Positions 21,490 to 32,582 of a stretch of 64,000 nt of DNA are shown piece after piece. Made by a program: the position numbers and the translations under genes. This DNA is from Gerris lacustris (lineage: Eukaryota > Arthropoda > Insecta > Hemiptera > Gerridae). The stretch is taken from the NCBI GenBank assembly GCA_951217055.1, contig OX578286.1, positions 31,502,720 to 31,566,719 of the forward strand, read 5' to 3'. The notes under the pieces were generated by a model. The model saw only the letters and a program-made list of their open reading frames with translations, did not search any database and was not told where the DNA came from. The number at the start of each line of letters is the position of its first letter. Position 1 is the stretch's first letter.

Positions 21490-21665
21490 CTTAATAGTGA
21501 GTTTTACCCTACTTCAATTGTCTCTTATACTTCATTGAGATTTAACTAATTTTAAAGATTGAGTGTTATTTATCTACTTCAGTAAGAATTTACTAATCCT
21601 AAATAGCGAGTATTTCCTTTACTTCAGTATGAATTAACTAAACTATCATATACTGAACTTATATG
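21490..21665. repeat. Degenerate about 55-bp tandem repeat
   Basis: Three or so diverged units of the type 'TACTTCAGTAAGAATTTACTAA...TAAATAG-GAG-ATTT'. Similar units form 23830-24150. Confidence 0.45.
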
Positions 21666-21769
21666 TACGAGTACATATACGTTATATGCACTCCGTTGAT
21701 CCGCGAATTCACTATTCGCCGATCAACATATTCGCAGTTGACTTCTCCTACTTATATAAAGGGAAAAAA

Positions 21770-22524
21770 TACGTGTGGTGTCGCGGGACACCCGGTAGGA
21801 ACGAAGTTCCTTACATTTTTCATTAAATATAAATTTTAAAATCACACTGCTAAAGTACGTATACATTGCTAACTACTTATACATGGCGGAGTTAGAAAAG
21901 AGACAAAATTAAAAGTAACGAACTGTTTGTACCTGGCAGAGTTAAGGCAAAATTAAAAGAAAATCATTATTTGTATAATTAAAGCAAGCGTCTTACTATA
22001 AATATATATTAAATATAAGAAAAAAGTTGATCATGATGAGTTTATAGTGAAAGAGTATGTTTGTTAAAGGAGTTTGGATTGAAATAGGACTGTTTTCTAC
22101 CTACCCGGCCAATTAATTTAAAATATTATAAAATATATCTCTTCCCTACTCTACAGCTTCTGCTTGTATCAGGGTGAAATTTTACATGATTATATTTTAT
22201 TTATTTACAAAACAAAGTGACATTTTTGACATATATAACCAAAATAATCAAAACAAGTCAAGTAACAGGCCTCCTTAATAGCACTTTTTCCCGTCTTTTA
22301 AAGCTTACGTTTACGCGAGCGTTGCGCGTGAACACTTTGGCGGATAACGTTTTCCAACGAACTCAGCCTGATGGGCATTGGTAAAATGAACATGTATACC
22401 AAATTTCATCTAACTCGGTGAGCTTTTACTCAAGTTATCGTCCTCTGTAGATTTCGTAACGGAGATTTTGTGACGGTGATTTTGGTCGTTTTTTTCGGAT
22501 TCACTCCGTTCCAAACTTCGTTCC
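21770..22524 (+). mobile_element. Family F element, copy 1
   Basis: It starts TACGTGTGGTGTCGCGGGAC, then GGAACGAAGTTCCTTAC. It ends in a shortened AACTTCGTTCC. A fuller copy lies at 54459-55388 in the same orientation. The interior shares a 'TTTACGCGAGCGTTGCGCG' segment and 'CAAGTTATCG' with family E, so the two families have exchanged sequence or share ancestry. GGAACGAAGTTCC is itself a palindrome. Confidence 0.65.
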
Positions 22525-23183
22525 AAAAATGATAAAAATGAAGTAGTGAAAAGTATGAGTTAATGCAAATCATCGAAGTATAAGATAAGGAAGGATAGTG
22601 CTGAACCATCAATATGTGATAAATAAAAAAATTGAACGGAATCTTCTAAAATAACAAAGATAAGATAATGAAATACGATCATTGTATTGCAATGCATCCT
22701 TATCGGAATGTGCACAGCAAAGGAAACCTGATTCATAACTGGAGGAAATATCACTCATTCAGCAGGTAGGTATGTATGATGAAATAAAAAAATTAAAATA
22801 TATAAAACAGAGAAAGCAACTGTTTATAATAATGTTCTTTAATTTTATGTTCTTTAATGAACCTTGGCCTTTAACAGCTATAGCTCTTAACTTCGTTTCT
22901 CACGTAGATTAGCGTCTCAATAATCTGGATTTGTTGTCCCGAAAGTTCGGATTAAAAGTCTTTAAATTTACTAAAATTTATCTTTTTCGTAATAGAAATT
23001 ACTGTTTAGTCTCAATGTAGATCCACTTTTGAAACCTACAAATTGCTTTAGGATAAAAAAAAACGTTGCACCTTATTGACACTAAGTCAAAGTTTACTGA
23101 TTGTACATTATTAAAATATTATTGAAGTTCGTCTGGATTAGCGAAACTCTACTGTATAATTAAATTAATAATTTTGCGTTATC

Positions 23184-23220
<37 letters not shown>

Positions 23221-23366
23221 CACGACTTTGTTTCAAAACAGTTTTATTTTTGCTAAATCCTCCTATGTATACAATACACAATTGTTTCACTTAATAATTA
23301 GTCACTAATTAGTTAATTAATGTTTCACTAAATACACGTCTCTATGCCTCTCTTAAATACATATCT
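22525..23366. other. No gene recognised; poly(T) tract at 23188-23220
   Basis: Two overlapping minus-strand frames (60 and 64 codons, 22430-22754) lack recognisable motifs. A run of about 32 T could be a reversed retroposon poly(A) tail, but no element is visible beside it. Confidence 0.45.
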
Positions 23367-23370
23367 TTAA

Positions 23371-23687
23371 CCCTTTATAGGGCAAGTCAAAAATTAAATT
23401 TTTGTCGTTAACGGTCAGTGTCCACTTAAGGGGACACCCTGAAAACCCCTTGGTTTAGTTTGTCTCAGCTGTTTATAGACTGATTTTGTAATGATGGATT
23501 TAAAAAGCATTATTGCGTCGATATAAAGACATATCGATAGTGTTTTTGTTTGAAAACATGACGTATTTTTTTTATTTTCTCTTCTAGAACTATATATACA
23601 TAGTAGCTATACATATCAATATATATGTCTTGCCCATTCAGGGTGCCTCAAGGGTGTCTAATATATTAGACACTAACCTATAAAGGG
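23371..23687. mobile_element. piggyBac-type MITE flanked by TTAA
   Basis: It is bounded by TTAA at 23367-23370 and 23688-23691. Terminal inverted repeats are CCCTTTATAGG at the left and CCTATAAAGGG at the right. CCCT starts and TTAA targets are characteristic of piggyBac elements. The 317-bp interior has no transposase frame. Confidence 0.75.
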
Positions 23688-23829
23688 TTAATAAGACAAG
23701 TATTGATAAAGAACATTGTGAGGTTTTATCGCACTTTGTTGTGTATATGCTCGGATAAATAAAACGTTCGATATTATCCGCGAATTTAGTGATTTGTGGA
23801 GGAGTTCGCAAGATAAACCCCGCGGATAC

Positions 23830-24150
23830 AGAGGGCATGGCTGTATTTAGTATTTTCCTACTTCTGTCTGAATTTACTAAACTCAAATAGTTTAAATTCA
23901 CCTGTTTTAAGAGTTTTTTACTTCATTAATACTGTTCTATGATTAAATTGATAATGAATTTATTAGAGTTTTAATTGAGTTAACATTTACTTATGAGTTT
24001 TTTCACAAATTCAGTAAGAATTTACTGGACTTCAATACTGAGTTTTTCTTACCTTATTACTTTAGTAAACATTTAGTTAACTTAAATAATAGGTTTTTTT
24101 TCAACTTCATTATGAACTTACTGGACTTAAATAGAAAGAATTTCGTTTCT
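23830..24150. repeat. Degenerate about 55-bp tandem repeat
   Basis: Diverged units containing 'ACTTCATTA-GAA-TTACTGGACTTAAATA' and 'GAGTTTTTT' recur about five times. They are of the same type as 21490-21665. Confidence 0.45.
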
Positions 24151-24204
24151 ATATTATTTTTAAATGTTTTCTATATATTTTTTTTATTTTATTTTTATAT
24201 TTAT

Positions 24205-24411
24205 TTATTTATTTTGTGTTATATGTATAAATTTCACTAAAATTAGCGTAATACTAAAATTTAAGTGAAAGTGGTGCGGGTCCCCTGTCAGGACAATATG
24301 GGAGCTCAGAATTGAAGTATAATCACGTACGATGTCAAACAATGACTGATTCTCTTGATAAAAGCAAGAAATGTAGCTAGAAAAATCCCTATCTTCCAAT
24401 CGCACCCACAT
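24205..24411 (-). other. Unassigned 68-codon frame
   Basis: A minus-strand frame with a less biased residue mix than most here (it includes LTGDPHHFH). It begins where the plus strand becomes GC-richer. I recognise no family. It may be chance. Confidence 0.15.
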
Positions 24412-24419
24412 CTATCTCA

Positions 24420-24790
24420 ATTTCACAGTTATATCTCAAATTTAGGCCTCACAGGACCGCGCGTTCCTGAGGGTCTTAAGTAGATAGTTTTTTTCTCTCT
24501 CTTCTTGGGTAGTTTATTAAAGGCTTCTGTGCTCGACCATTTAGATTTTACAGGTATATAGTTTATGGGCTATAGAGTATAGTGGATACGTCAGCTGTGA
24601 GTAGTGAGCGTGGCTGAATAACGGTAGTTTATTTCCATCCTGTAAAGTTTGAACATAGAGAGGAGTGAGTGTCCAGTGTTGCCACTAGAGTTGAATGTTA
24701 AACAGAGACCTCCTTGGGGTTGTCAGTCAGTGTTACCTTAGTCTGTCTCATTGGGTTTCACTGTTAGAATCAAGTGAGTATTTCCCTATT
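24420..24790 (+). other. GC-richer unique block, possible 5' exon region
   Basis: A locally balanced composition with no copy elsewhere in the window. It ends in a strong splice-donor-like TCAAGTGAGTATTT at about 24772-24784. Together with the divergent frame upstream it could be a promoter and first exon, but there is no coding support. Confidence 0.2.
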
Positions 24791-25211
24791 AAGTCTTTAA
24801 GGTTTGGGGACTAGAGTGAATGTGTTATATACGTGATGTTAAAGGAAGGAGTGAGTGGGAAGCTAGGTATAATACCACGGTGTAGAGTTCACTGAACCCC
24901 AATATACAAACTTGAACTGTTTCCGAAACCTTTTCCACTCTCTCTTTAGTCTTTAGCGCCTTTACAACCAGGCGTACCACTTCCCTTTAACCAAAACAAC
25001 ATTTATAAAAACTTTATTACACTCTTCTAACTTTAATTTCTAAATAAAGAGTGACTAATCATAGAAAAAAATGAGGTAAATTCTCCTAAATGTATCCACC
25101 ATAAACCATAATGGACAAAAAGACCATTGAGAAATTGAGAAATAATAATTCCAACAAACTAAATCCAAACTTTCTCGCATACATATTACACCTGAATTTA
25201 AATCCCATAAT
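24791..25211. other. No gene recognised
   Basis: AT-rich sequence without ORF, RNA or repeat that I could place. Confidence 0.45.
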
Positions 25212-25645
25212 AGTCTGCCAATTTGTGTGGCACAAAGATTCCTCGCATCCTATTTCATAAATATTACTGATTTTATTCTATTACAACCTATTATTGTCAA
25301 ATTTATTCCCCTCCCCCCATTTTTTAAATACATCAAAATTATTTTGATTTTTTCATGAATTAAAGTATCAATGTAGGAAAAAAAATAAAAAGTTTAATAA
25401 TGTTTAAAATGGGCACAGATTGAAACTTATATGGAACCAACAATGGGCTAATTATGACTTACCATACAAATTTCATTAAAATTGGATATGTTGGTTCGCA
25501 AAAATTGAGCGACTGACCGACTGACAAGGAACCTAAAATGTTCCCAGATAACTGAAACAGATTTCTTTCTTGGAATGTTTGAAATTAGAGACCTAAAAAT
25601 TCTAGCTTCTGTTACCTTTGGTAAGCTCGGAAGCAAAAATAAGCT
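25212..25645 (+). repeat. Family D element
   Basis: It starts AGTCTGCCAATTTGTGTGGC and ends 'CTTCTGTTACCTTTGGTAAG...CTCGGAAGC'. Order and spacing match 56465-57110, with internal deletions. No coding capacity. Confidence 0.6.
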
Positions 25646-26119
25646 AAATCTTCTAATCCATCATCCGTTCATTACGAAGAAGTCTATGAGAAATTATTGT
25701 TCTAACAAACTCAAACTAACCATTCTTAAATATTCATACTGGCGCTGAATTTAGAACCCATTATATTCTAATTAAATTTATTTTAACGAACGAAATTCGT
25801 TCAACAGAATAATTATTAAACGTGCTTCGCCTCTAACCACCCTTTAACTATTTGAACTTCGCTAATAAAAATAGTTAACTATAGTTAAAAAGTATCCCAA
25901 CTTAAAACTAATTTCCATGGTTGGTTAAAAGGTTCGTGTATGTTAACTGAAAAAGTAAGTTTTAAGTCATCTAAGAGCAAGAAGTTGACCAAGTTAAGTT
26001 AAAACAACAACTTTGCACTTACACTATAAAGTTTTGACAAGTAGCTCAATAATAACAAAACTAAGCACTTAAAAACTTTAGTGCCTAACGTCAAACACTT
26101 CTTTAGGCTTTATATTTGG
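25646..26119. other. No gene recognised
   Basis: AT-rich. 'GAACGAAATTCGTTC' near 25788 is a short palindrome. No ORF. Confidence 0.4.
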
Positions 26120-26910
26120 AAGTCAAGTCAGAGTAGTAAGTATCGGAGTAGTTCAAGTAAAGGAGTTGTAAGTATCGGAGTAGTAAGTATAGGGTTGTAA
26201 GTATCTGAGTAGTAAGTATCAGTATCAGAGCAGTAAGTATCGAAGTTGTAAGTATGGGAGTTGTAAGTATAGGGTTTTAAGTATCGGAGTAGTAAGTATA
26301 GGGTTGTAAGTATCGGAGTAGTAAGTATCAGAGTAGTATAGTATCGGAGTTGTAAGTATGGGAGTAGTAAGTATCAGTATCAGAGAAGTAAGTATCGGAG
26401 TAGTACAAGTATAGGAGTTGTAAGTATCGGAGTAGTAAGTATCAGAGTAGTATAGTATCGGAGTTGTAAGTGTGGGAGTAGTATAAGTATCAGTATCAGA
26501 GTAGTAAGTATCGGAGTAGTAAGTATCAGAGTAGTATAGTATCGGAGTTGTAAGTGTGGGAGTAGTATAAGTATCAGTATCAGAGTAGTAAGTATCGGAG
26601 TAGTAAGTATCAGAGTAGTATAGTATCGGAGTTGTAAGTGTGGGAGTAGTATAAGTATCAGTATCAGAGTAGTAAGTATCGGAGTAGTAAGTATCAGAGT
26701 AGTATAGTATCGGAGTTGTAAGTGTGGGAGTAGTATAAGTATCAGTATCAGAGTAGTAAGTATCGGAGTAGTATAACTGGTATAAGTATAGGAGTTGTAA
26801 GTATCGGAGTAGTAAGTTTAGGGTTGTAAGTATCGGAGTAGTAAGTACCAGAGTATTAAGTATCGGAGTTTTAAGTCCCGGAGTAGTAAGTATATGATTA
26901 TTAAGTTATT
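26120..26910 (+). repeat. Minisatellite with 84-bp higher-order unit
   Basis: The basic unit is about 15 bp (AAGTATCGGAGTAGT, with variants CAGAG, GGGTTGT, GGAGTTGT). In the centre, five to six variants combine into an 84-bp higher-order unit marked by TGTGGGAGTA at 26471, 26555, 26639 and 26723, with near-identical copies. The flanks keep only the 15-bp periodicity. A, G and T dominate and C is scarce, so the strands are strongly asymmetric. Confidence 0.9.
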
Positions 26911-27199
26911 ATCTATGTCTACAAGGCCACCAGTGTCGAAGTCTTTAAGGGAAAAATAGTATCACTATTTTGTTCATTTGAAAAAGTCCATTTTTTACTA
27001 CCTAATAATACTACTTATAATTTAAAGAAAACGCAATGTTATGACGCAAAATATGGCAAGGGGGGGGGGGGGGGGGCGATCCAGGAATTAAACCCAGATG
27101 TGTAGTCATTCATAAGTTGTGACTACGTGGTACTATTTAACTTTATATTGTTAGAAGAGCTAACTGCTCCTCCTATACGAAATACCTATATAGATGAAC
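26911..27199. other. No gene recognised; poly(G) tract at 27060-27076
   Basis: About 17 G followed by CGATCC. Nothing else recognised. Confidence 0.5.
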
Positions 27200-27433
27200 G
27201 GTACTTCTTTAGATTGTTACTCCCCTATGTTCTTTTAGAATATGAATGGCTTTGACTAAAATAACTATAAAGAAAAAAGGGTTGTTTAGTCCAATGTGCT
27301 TTTGGACAAAGGAATATCACACTTCTGCTTTTATAAGGGGAGTAACAGTCTAAAGAAGAACATTCTGTACACCTTCTTTAGATTGTTACTCCCCTCTTTT
27401 TAAATAAGGGGAGTAATAATCTAAAGAAGTGCT
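27200..27433. mobile_element. Family A MITE, complete
   Basis: The left end GGTACTTCTTTAGATTG pairs with the right end 'AATCTAAAGAAGTGC' (reversed GCACTTCTTTAGATT). Inside, the motif CTTTAGATTGTTACTCCCC occurs twice more, once in each orientation, around GAACATTCTGTACACC. The terminus is therefore present four times, alternating in direction, and the element can fold as two hairpins. No coding. Confidence 0.75.
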
Positions 27434-28297
27434 GGAGGGAGATTCCAGGTATGGCATATCATTAATAGCAAATAAGTTTAGGGAATGGGATATTTTGACA
27501 ATTCAAAAGTGACATACGGCCCTGTCTATTGAAGTTACTAAATCACAAAAGTTCGGTGCCCATTTTTTAAAAAATAATAGTTAATGATAAATATTTATTA
27601 ACTTAAACCCTCTGAAATGTCCACTGTTATTTTGAAAATTAACAGAAATAAAAATTAAGAAAAAAAGAAACAGGTACAAAATAAAAATAATAAACATGAA
27701 AAAGAGGGTTTCCAAAAGTTAAAAGAAGGTAATTGCAGGTAAGCTTTAACTTTTATAGTAAAGGTTGTTCAGGACTTAAAGTACTCAGGTAAGCATGAGG
27801 ATTAGAGGAGACTTGGATAATACCAATACCCTTGAGGATTGTCAAGTACCTTAACGTTACAACTCTTGCAATGAACTTTTACAAGCTAAAGCCCCCCTTT
27901 TTACAAGCAAACCCCCCCCCCTTTTATTTAGAAAGCTTTTTCTATCTTAAGGCACCCTACACACTACTACAATCACCTACAGTTTACCTCTTGTTATAAC
28001 ATAACAGAAATTCCCCCTTCCTTACTTCAGAAGCTAAAATAGATAATAGTTTGGAATTTCGAGTAAAAGGTCTGGTAACATTTAGAGAATTACACGAACC
28101 TCATTACTATAATATGTTTCATAACTATATTTTTAAATTGTCCACAAGATCGTATTAAATGTATTAAGAGATAGTGGGATTAAAATATGTTAAATTTTAA
28201 AGATTCTACTAACCATATTAAATTTGCTTTTAAATTTTACTATCTTTATATACGTAAATTATATAAAGAGAAAGTATTGTGATAGTGTAAAAATATT
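27434..28297. other. No gene recognised
   Basis: AT-rich, with a poly(C) run at 27912-27921. No copies elsewhere were noticed except a short 'AAAGAGAAAGTATTGTGATAG' at about 28265. Confidence 0.45.
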
Positions 28298-28360
28298 CTG
28301 CTAATTAGTGTGGCACATAGCTTCCTCACGTCTTATTTCGTATACTTTAATGATTTTATG
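28298..28360 (+). repeat. Family D start fragment
   Basis: 'CTGCTAATTAGTGTGGCAC' and 'ATAGCTTCCTCACGTC' match the first 60 bp of family D. Confidence 0.55.
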
Positions 28361-28371
28361 CTTTTAATTAG

Positions 28372-28948
28372 GAAATAGCGTGCAAAAAAGTGACTAACAT
28401 CAAGCTAGAATTTTGTGTATAAGTAAATCTCTTGGTGTCTTTTAAGAATATGTGGTCAGCTAGGTTCGTATGGGACATAGCTTGGCAATAGGCATTTGAA
28501 AAAAACAAACCGGTGGAGAGCGGCCATGTCCCGCCATTTTTGGTGGATAATGTGATTTTCATGATCCTGAGTACGAACTTAGTTAGTAGATTAATAATCA
28601 AGTTGATGGTACTTTGTCACTTAATAGGTTAGTAAGTCAAATATTACTTCAAATCAAAGAGGTCACCTATTAAATGACGAACTACCATCAACTTGATTAT
28701 TGGTTCACTAACTAAGTTCGTACTGAGGATCATGAAAATCACATTGTCCACCAATAAGGGTGAGACATGGCTGCTCTCCACCGGTTTGTTTTTTCAAATG
28801 CCTATTGCTAAGTTATGTCTCGCAGACGAACTTAGGAGACCACATATTCTTAAACTTAAAAGGCACCAAAAGATTTACTTACACAAAAAAAAATTCTAGC
28901 TTGATGTTAGTCAGAGACTTTTTTGCACGCTATCTCCTGGTCTATTTA
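28372..28948. repeat. Snap-back repeat G, palindromic copy
   Basis: The left arm (about 28372-28605) and the right arm (about 28693-28948) are inverted copies of the same about 250-bp sequence, including 'AGATAGCGTGCAAAAAAGT', 'ACATCAAGCTAGAATTTT' and 'AACCGGTGGAGAGC'. The centre holds a second inverted pair around 'TTAATAGG' (28590-28705). The frames on both strands (77, 68 and 76 codons) translate the same arm and show no known domain. Related copies lie at 33474-33680 and 40285-40637. Confidence 0.75.
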
Positions 28949-29246
28949 TTTATTTATAGGGTGTTTGACATTTGTTCATTAACGCTCTAAACATTATTTA
29001 GTTAATTATTTTTTTTATTTTTTTTTTTTCCTATAGTTGTAATCATTGTATCTCTCCATCTAGTTATATCCTTCTATAAAGTTAAATTTTATTAAAATCT
29101 ATATTTCTTCTAGTAAGTCAATAGCATCTTGTAAGTAGGAGAATAGATGCCTTATGGAGTCTTCATTGTCTGCCAGTATTTCAGGTATGGTTTCAGGTAG
29201 GTTGTGTTTGTCTCGTAGATCTTGTAGTCTGTGGCAGTCGGTAAGT
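28617..29246 (-). repeat. Inverted duplicate of 39960-40637
   Basis: The whole segment is the reverse complement of 39960-40637. It includes the G-repeat arm, the TTTATTTATTTAT tract, the T-run (reversed poly(A)) near 29005-29030 and the last about 200 bp of the LINE coding end ('CTTATGGAGTCTTCATTG', 'CTGTGGCAGTCGGTAAGT'). Sharing of one retrotransposon insertion and its flank shows duplication of a composite segment. The copy stops at 29246, where another element begins (CAGGGCC). Confidence 0.8.
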
Positions 29247-29514
29247 CAGGGCCGATTTAACTATAGGGGCACGATGGGCACGTGCCCAGGGGCGCAAGAG
29301 GTTTGGGGCGCAACTCAAAAGGTTAGAGGGGGGGGGGGAGCGCGGCTAAACTTTGCAAGGGCAAAAAATATAATGGGAATTTGTTTTAAAGTAAACTAAA
29401 TATACCTTATCCTAGAAAAGTCCAATGTTAATTATTATTTCCAGCTTTGTCTGAATTAATCTACACCAAAAATCTTATTTTACTAGGCTAATACTTTATA
29501 AACATAAGCTTTAA
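29247..29514 (+). mobile_element. Partial DNA-transposon end, CAGGGCC type
   Basis: It starts CAGGGCCGATTTAAC and continues 'GGGGCACGATGGGCACGTGCCC' and a GGGGCGC-rich stretch, which is the style of hAT-like MITE ends. It interrupts the LINE fragment exactly. No matching right terminus was found, so the extent is uncertain. Confidence 0.4.
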
Positions 29515-29989
29515 CCCACTTAAGGCATCCCAAAAAAGTGTAATATAAGTTTGCGACGGTTTCTGAGGTGAGCTAAACTTTTGGGAGCCAAAAGCTAAAA
29601 AAATAGAAGTGTTATGAACGCATAATTTAATGCTCTACAACTTTATTTATTTGACATTTTTCACATGGAATAACCATTTTTTAGTTACAGGCGTATAAAA
29701 CTAAGCATAACACACTTTTCAGGCAAAATGGTAAAATTGGCCTATTTTTGACTGCCGATTCTGACCAAACCGCTGTACTAAATATAATGTTTAAAAATGA
29801 ATTCGACGCAGAATTTAATGTTCTTTTAATTTTTGAAGAACACAGATTCTTTTCGATGCATTATTAAAATGTTATGAGTGAAAAACTGAAAAGGTGCTAA
29901 AGGTACGCCGTTTTGGCTCCCAAAAGTATAGCTCACCTCAGAAACCGTCGCAAACTTATATTACTCTTATTTGGGATGCCCTAAGTGGA
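29515..29989. mobile_element. TTAA-flanked MITE with long inverted repeats
   Basis: It is flanked by TTAA at 29511-29514 and 29990-29993. The arms, about 80 bp (29515-29597 and 29910-29989), are inverted copies sharing 'CATCCCAAA', 'AGTTTGCGACGGTTTCTG' and 'GGTGAGCTA...TTTTGGGAGCC'. The left end is CCCACTTAAGGCATCCC and the right end, reversed, TCCACTTAGGGCATCCC. This is consistent with piggyBac- or Kolobok-type transposition. An 18-bp direct repeat, AGCTTTGTCTGAATTAAT, lies outside on both sides (about 29447 and 30004). Confidence 0.75.
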
Positions 29990-30074
29990 TTAAAACTATT
30001 TACAGCTTTGTCTGAATTAATCGGAGGCACGGCTTTGTTTTGGTCTAATTTAATGGGCCATATTTATTAAAAAA

Positions 30075-30260
30075 CTTTTTATTTAAATTTTCGAGAGTTT
30101 AATGAATTTACGCGTTTCAAGTACAAAAAGGCGTTTTTTTTAAAAAGAATATCTGTTAGTAGCCTCTGCAGACGAGTGGAGCCTATACAACTGGGTTTAT
30201 TTTGAATTAATTTGGCATACACATGTTCAGAAAGGTCATACCCCAAGGGGAGTCGAGAAA
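30075..30260 (+). repeat. Repeat K copy
   Basis: The order 'TTTAC.CGTTT', 'AAAAAGGCG/GTGGTTTTT', 'TCTGCAGACG', 'CATGTTCAGAAA' is shared with 43735-43870 and partly with 53283-53375 and 63205-63320. The repeat is diverged and its class unknown. Confidence 0.4.
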
Positions 30261-31141
30261 TGAAGTTTAGCTCAGTTAATTAGCTAAAGTTTAGCTAGTT
30301 TTGCTCTAGTTTATCGAGTTTTGCTACATTTTAGCTAAAGTTGGGGGCCCTATCTTTCCAAAACGCTGAAAGAAACAATCGACAGACAGGATTTTTTTTT
30401 TTTTTTTTTTAAAAAAAACAACAATTTAATGGACTCTAAGTACCTCAAAATCTAAAGATAGAATTTCTGCTCCATAACAAAACGTACTCTCTTAACATAC
30501 TAGTCCAGGAGATAGCGTATACGAGAAAGTAAAAAGTCAGATAGTTAATAATAAAAAAGTAATTACAACAAATTATACTATCTTACAATCATAATTTGTA
30601 AATCTACTCTTCATTAACGTTTCTGAAATTAGACTTTAACTAAACAAATTACCTCATTGTTCGATGCTAAACGAAAACTTTAACACTTCCCTGACATAGT
30701 TTGACTTCAAATGAAACATCATCCCACGGTCTAGAAGAAATTATATTTCTTTTCCTTCCAAATCGTCCCATTGTAGAACCAAAAGCTTCTTTTCACCTTA
30801 CGATTTCTCTTCTGCAATTATTTTTTTTCTATTTTTAGTTTCGCCTTTTTTTTTTTTATGGGTTCTCTCAAAGAATTCTATTTTTTTCTTTCTTAGTTCA
30901 AAAGCTTAGAAGCTTTTATCGTTGGAAAATATTCCCCCCCCCCTTCCTATTTTTTTGGGTAAATCATTTGACCTAATGAAGACTGTGTCTTTAGCGTGTA
31001 CGCTAAGTCTTTTTTTGCATTTACCAAGTTCAACTATTGTTTGTTCTATTGTTTTCATTTTTATTTTTTTTTAAATACACTTTTCATTTTCTCTTTCAAA
31101 AACTCTTTATGCAATGTCCCATCGACTAGAGAGTTTTCCTT
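30261..31141. other. No gene recognised; T- and C-run rich
   Basis: It contains a poly(T) at 30390-30410, several TTTTTT runs and a C-run near 30935. 'AGTCCAGGAGATAGCG' at 30504-30519 is a stray fragment of repeat G. Short 'TTTAGCTAG/TTTAGCTAA' iterations lie at 30268-30340. Confidence 0.45.

Positions 31142-31142
<1 letters not shown>

Positions 31143-31208
<66 letters not shown>
31143..31208. repeat. (TA)n microsatellite
   Basis: About 33 TA dinucleotides. Confidence 0.9.
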
Positions 31209-31211
<3 letters not shown>

Positions 31212-31554
31212 GAACGTGAAGTAGATTGAATGACACTTATATATTGGTTTAAAACTACTACTAAAGAGGAAGAAGTGTACAAAACAATGAAAGCTAAGAC
31301 AAAAGCTTTTTGACTGCATTGCTCTTGATAAAAAGAGTCAAGAGACATTTAAAAAGAAAAAAATCTCAAGAGCTACTTAAAAAAAAGCTCTTAAGGTTTA
31401 AAAGAGGCAACGCATGGAAACAATAGTAGACAATAAAAGGATCTATGGTCTGTATCACAATTTTCTATAAAGTCGGCTCTACCGCTATCCAATGAGATTG
31501 AAGATGGTAAGGAACAAGATGTTTGTGAATAAATAACAGGCAAAATTAATAACT

Positions 31555-31995
31555 AACCCTCTCTTAAAATCTATAACTATCTCTAACAATCTATATTCAT
31601 ATGTAACCATCTCTATCAATCTCTAACATTCTATATCCCCATTATAACCATCTATATGAATCTCTAACAATGTTTAATAATCTCTAACAATCTATATCTA
31701 CATACAATCATCATTATAAATTTCTATTAATCTATATAAATCTATATCTACAATCCACATAAAACCATCTCTATTAATCTCAATTTATACTAATCTCAAA
31801 CAATCTATAACAACCACTTCATTTAAAACCATCTCCATAAATCTCTAACAATTTATACTAATCTATAATCACAATCCACATAATATCATCTCTATCAATC
31901 TCTAATAATTCATACTAATCTATAAGAATCTATAATCACAATCCGCATAATATCATCTCTATCAATATCAATCAATTTATACTAATCTATAACAC
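31555..31995 (+). repeat. Degenerate minisatellite 'AATCTCTAACAATCTATA'
   Basis: About twenty diverged units of roughly 20-25 bp built from ATCTCTAACAATCTATA and 'AATCACAATCCACATAATA'. G is nearly absent, so the strand is strongly skewed. Confidence 0.75.
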
Positions 31996-32019
31996 CTAAA
32001 ATAAAACCTAAATTTTCAC

Positions 32020-32582
32020 AAAACCTCCGAAGGTAACGGAAGCATTGTGTTCACTTTTGAGAACGAAACACTTTTATGTCTCAGATTTTAAAAATTCCAA
32101 GACAGAAATCCGTTTCAGACATCAGGGAACATTTTTGGTCTCGTGTCTGTCTGTCTGTGTGTCCGCGAATTATGAAACGTGTGATGATAACTTGAGTAAA
32201 TGTCGATCGAATTTGATGAAATTTGGTAGATATGTTCATTTTACCAATGCCCAGGACGAGTTCGTTGGACAACGTTATCTGTCCAAGCGTTCACGAGCAA
32301 CGCTCGCGTAATCGTGAACTTTAAATTTTAGGTCGGGGAAAAAAATCTAAATTCATCTATTCAATGAGAAAAACATTTTTTTCAAATACGATTTTTTAGT
32401 AAAACCAACAGCGACGCCGCTATGAAGTGTTAAAGATCGCTAATACTATTAATAGTTTTTACACAATAAACAATATAACAAATAACAATAAAGTAATATA
32501 ACAATAATTCTAATGTTAATATAACAATAAAGTACATGATAGGATGCGAGGAAGCTATGTGCCACACTAATTGGCAATCTAT
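32020..32582 (-). repeat. Composite of family D ends with family E interior
   Basis: The outer parts are D-type ('CGAAGGTAACGGAAGC', 'CCAAGACAGAAATCCG' at the left; 'GATGCGAGGAAGCTATGTG' and 'ACACTAATTGG' at the right). 32150-32420 follows family E and F ('AACTTGAGTAAATGTCG', 'TTGGACAACGTTATC', 'AACGCTCGCGTAA', 'AACCAACAGCGACG'). It suggests that D and E/F are deletion derivatives or recombinants of one larger parent. Confidence 0.55.

Noticed and set aside
23188..23220. Poly(T) run as a reversed retroposon tail
   Set aside because: No retroposon body or flanking duplication was found beside it.
26120..26910. Considered as a CRISPR array
   Set aside because: The units are contiguous 15-bp variants without unique spacers, in a eukaryotic context.
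28368..28990. Three related 68-77 codon frames (LTKFVLRIMKITLST...) suggesting a conserved peptide
   Set aside because: They translate the arms of repeat G. Frames differ by indels between copies, and other G copies are in different contexts.
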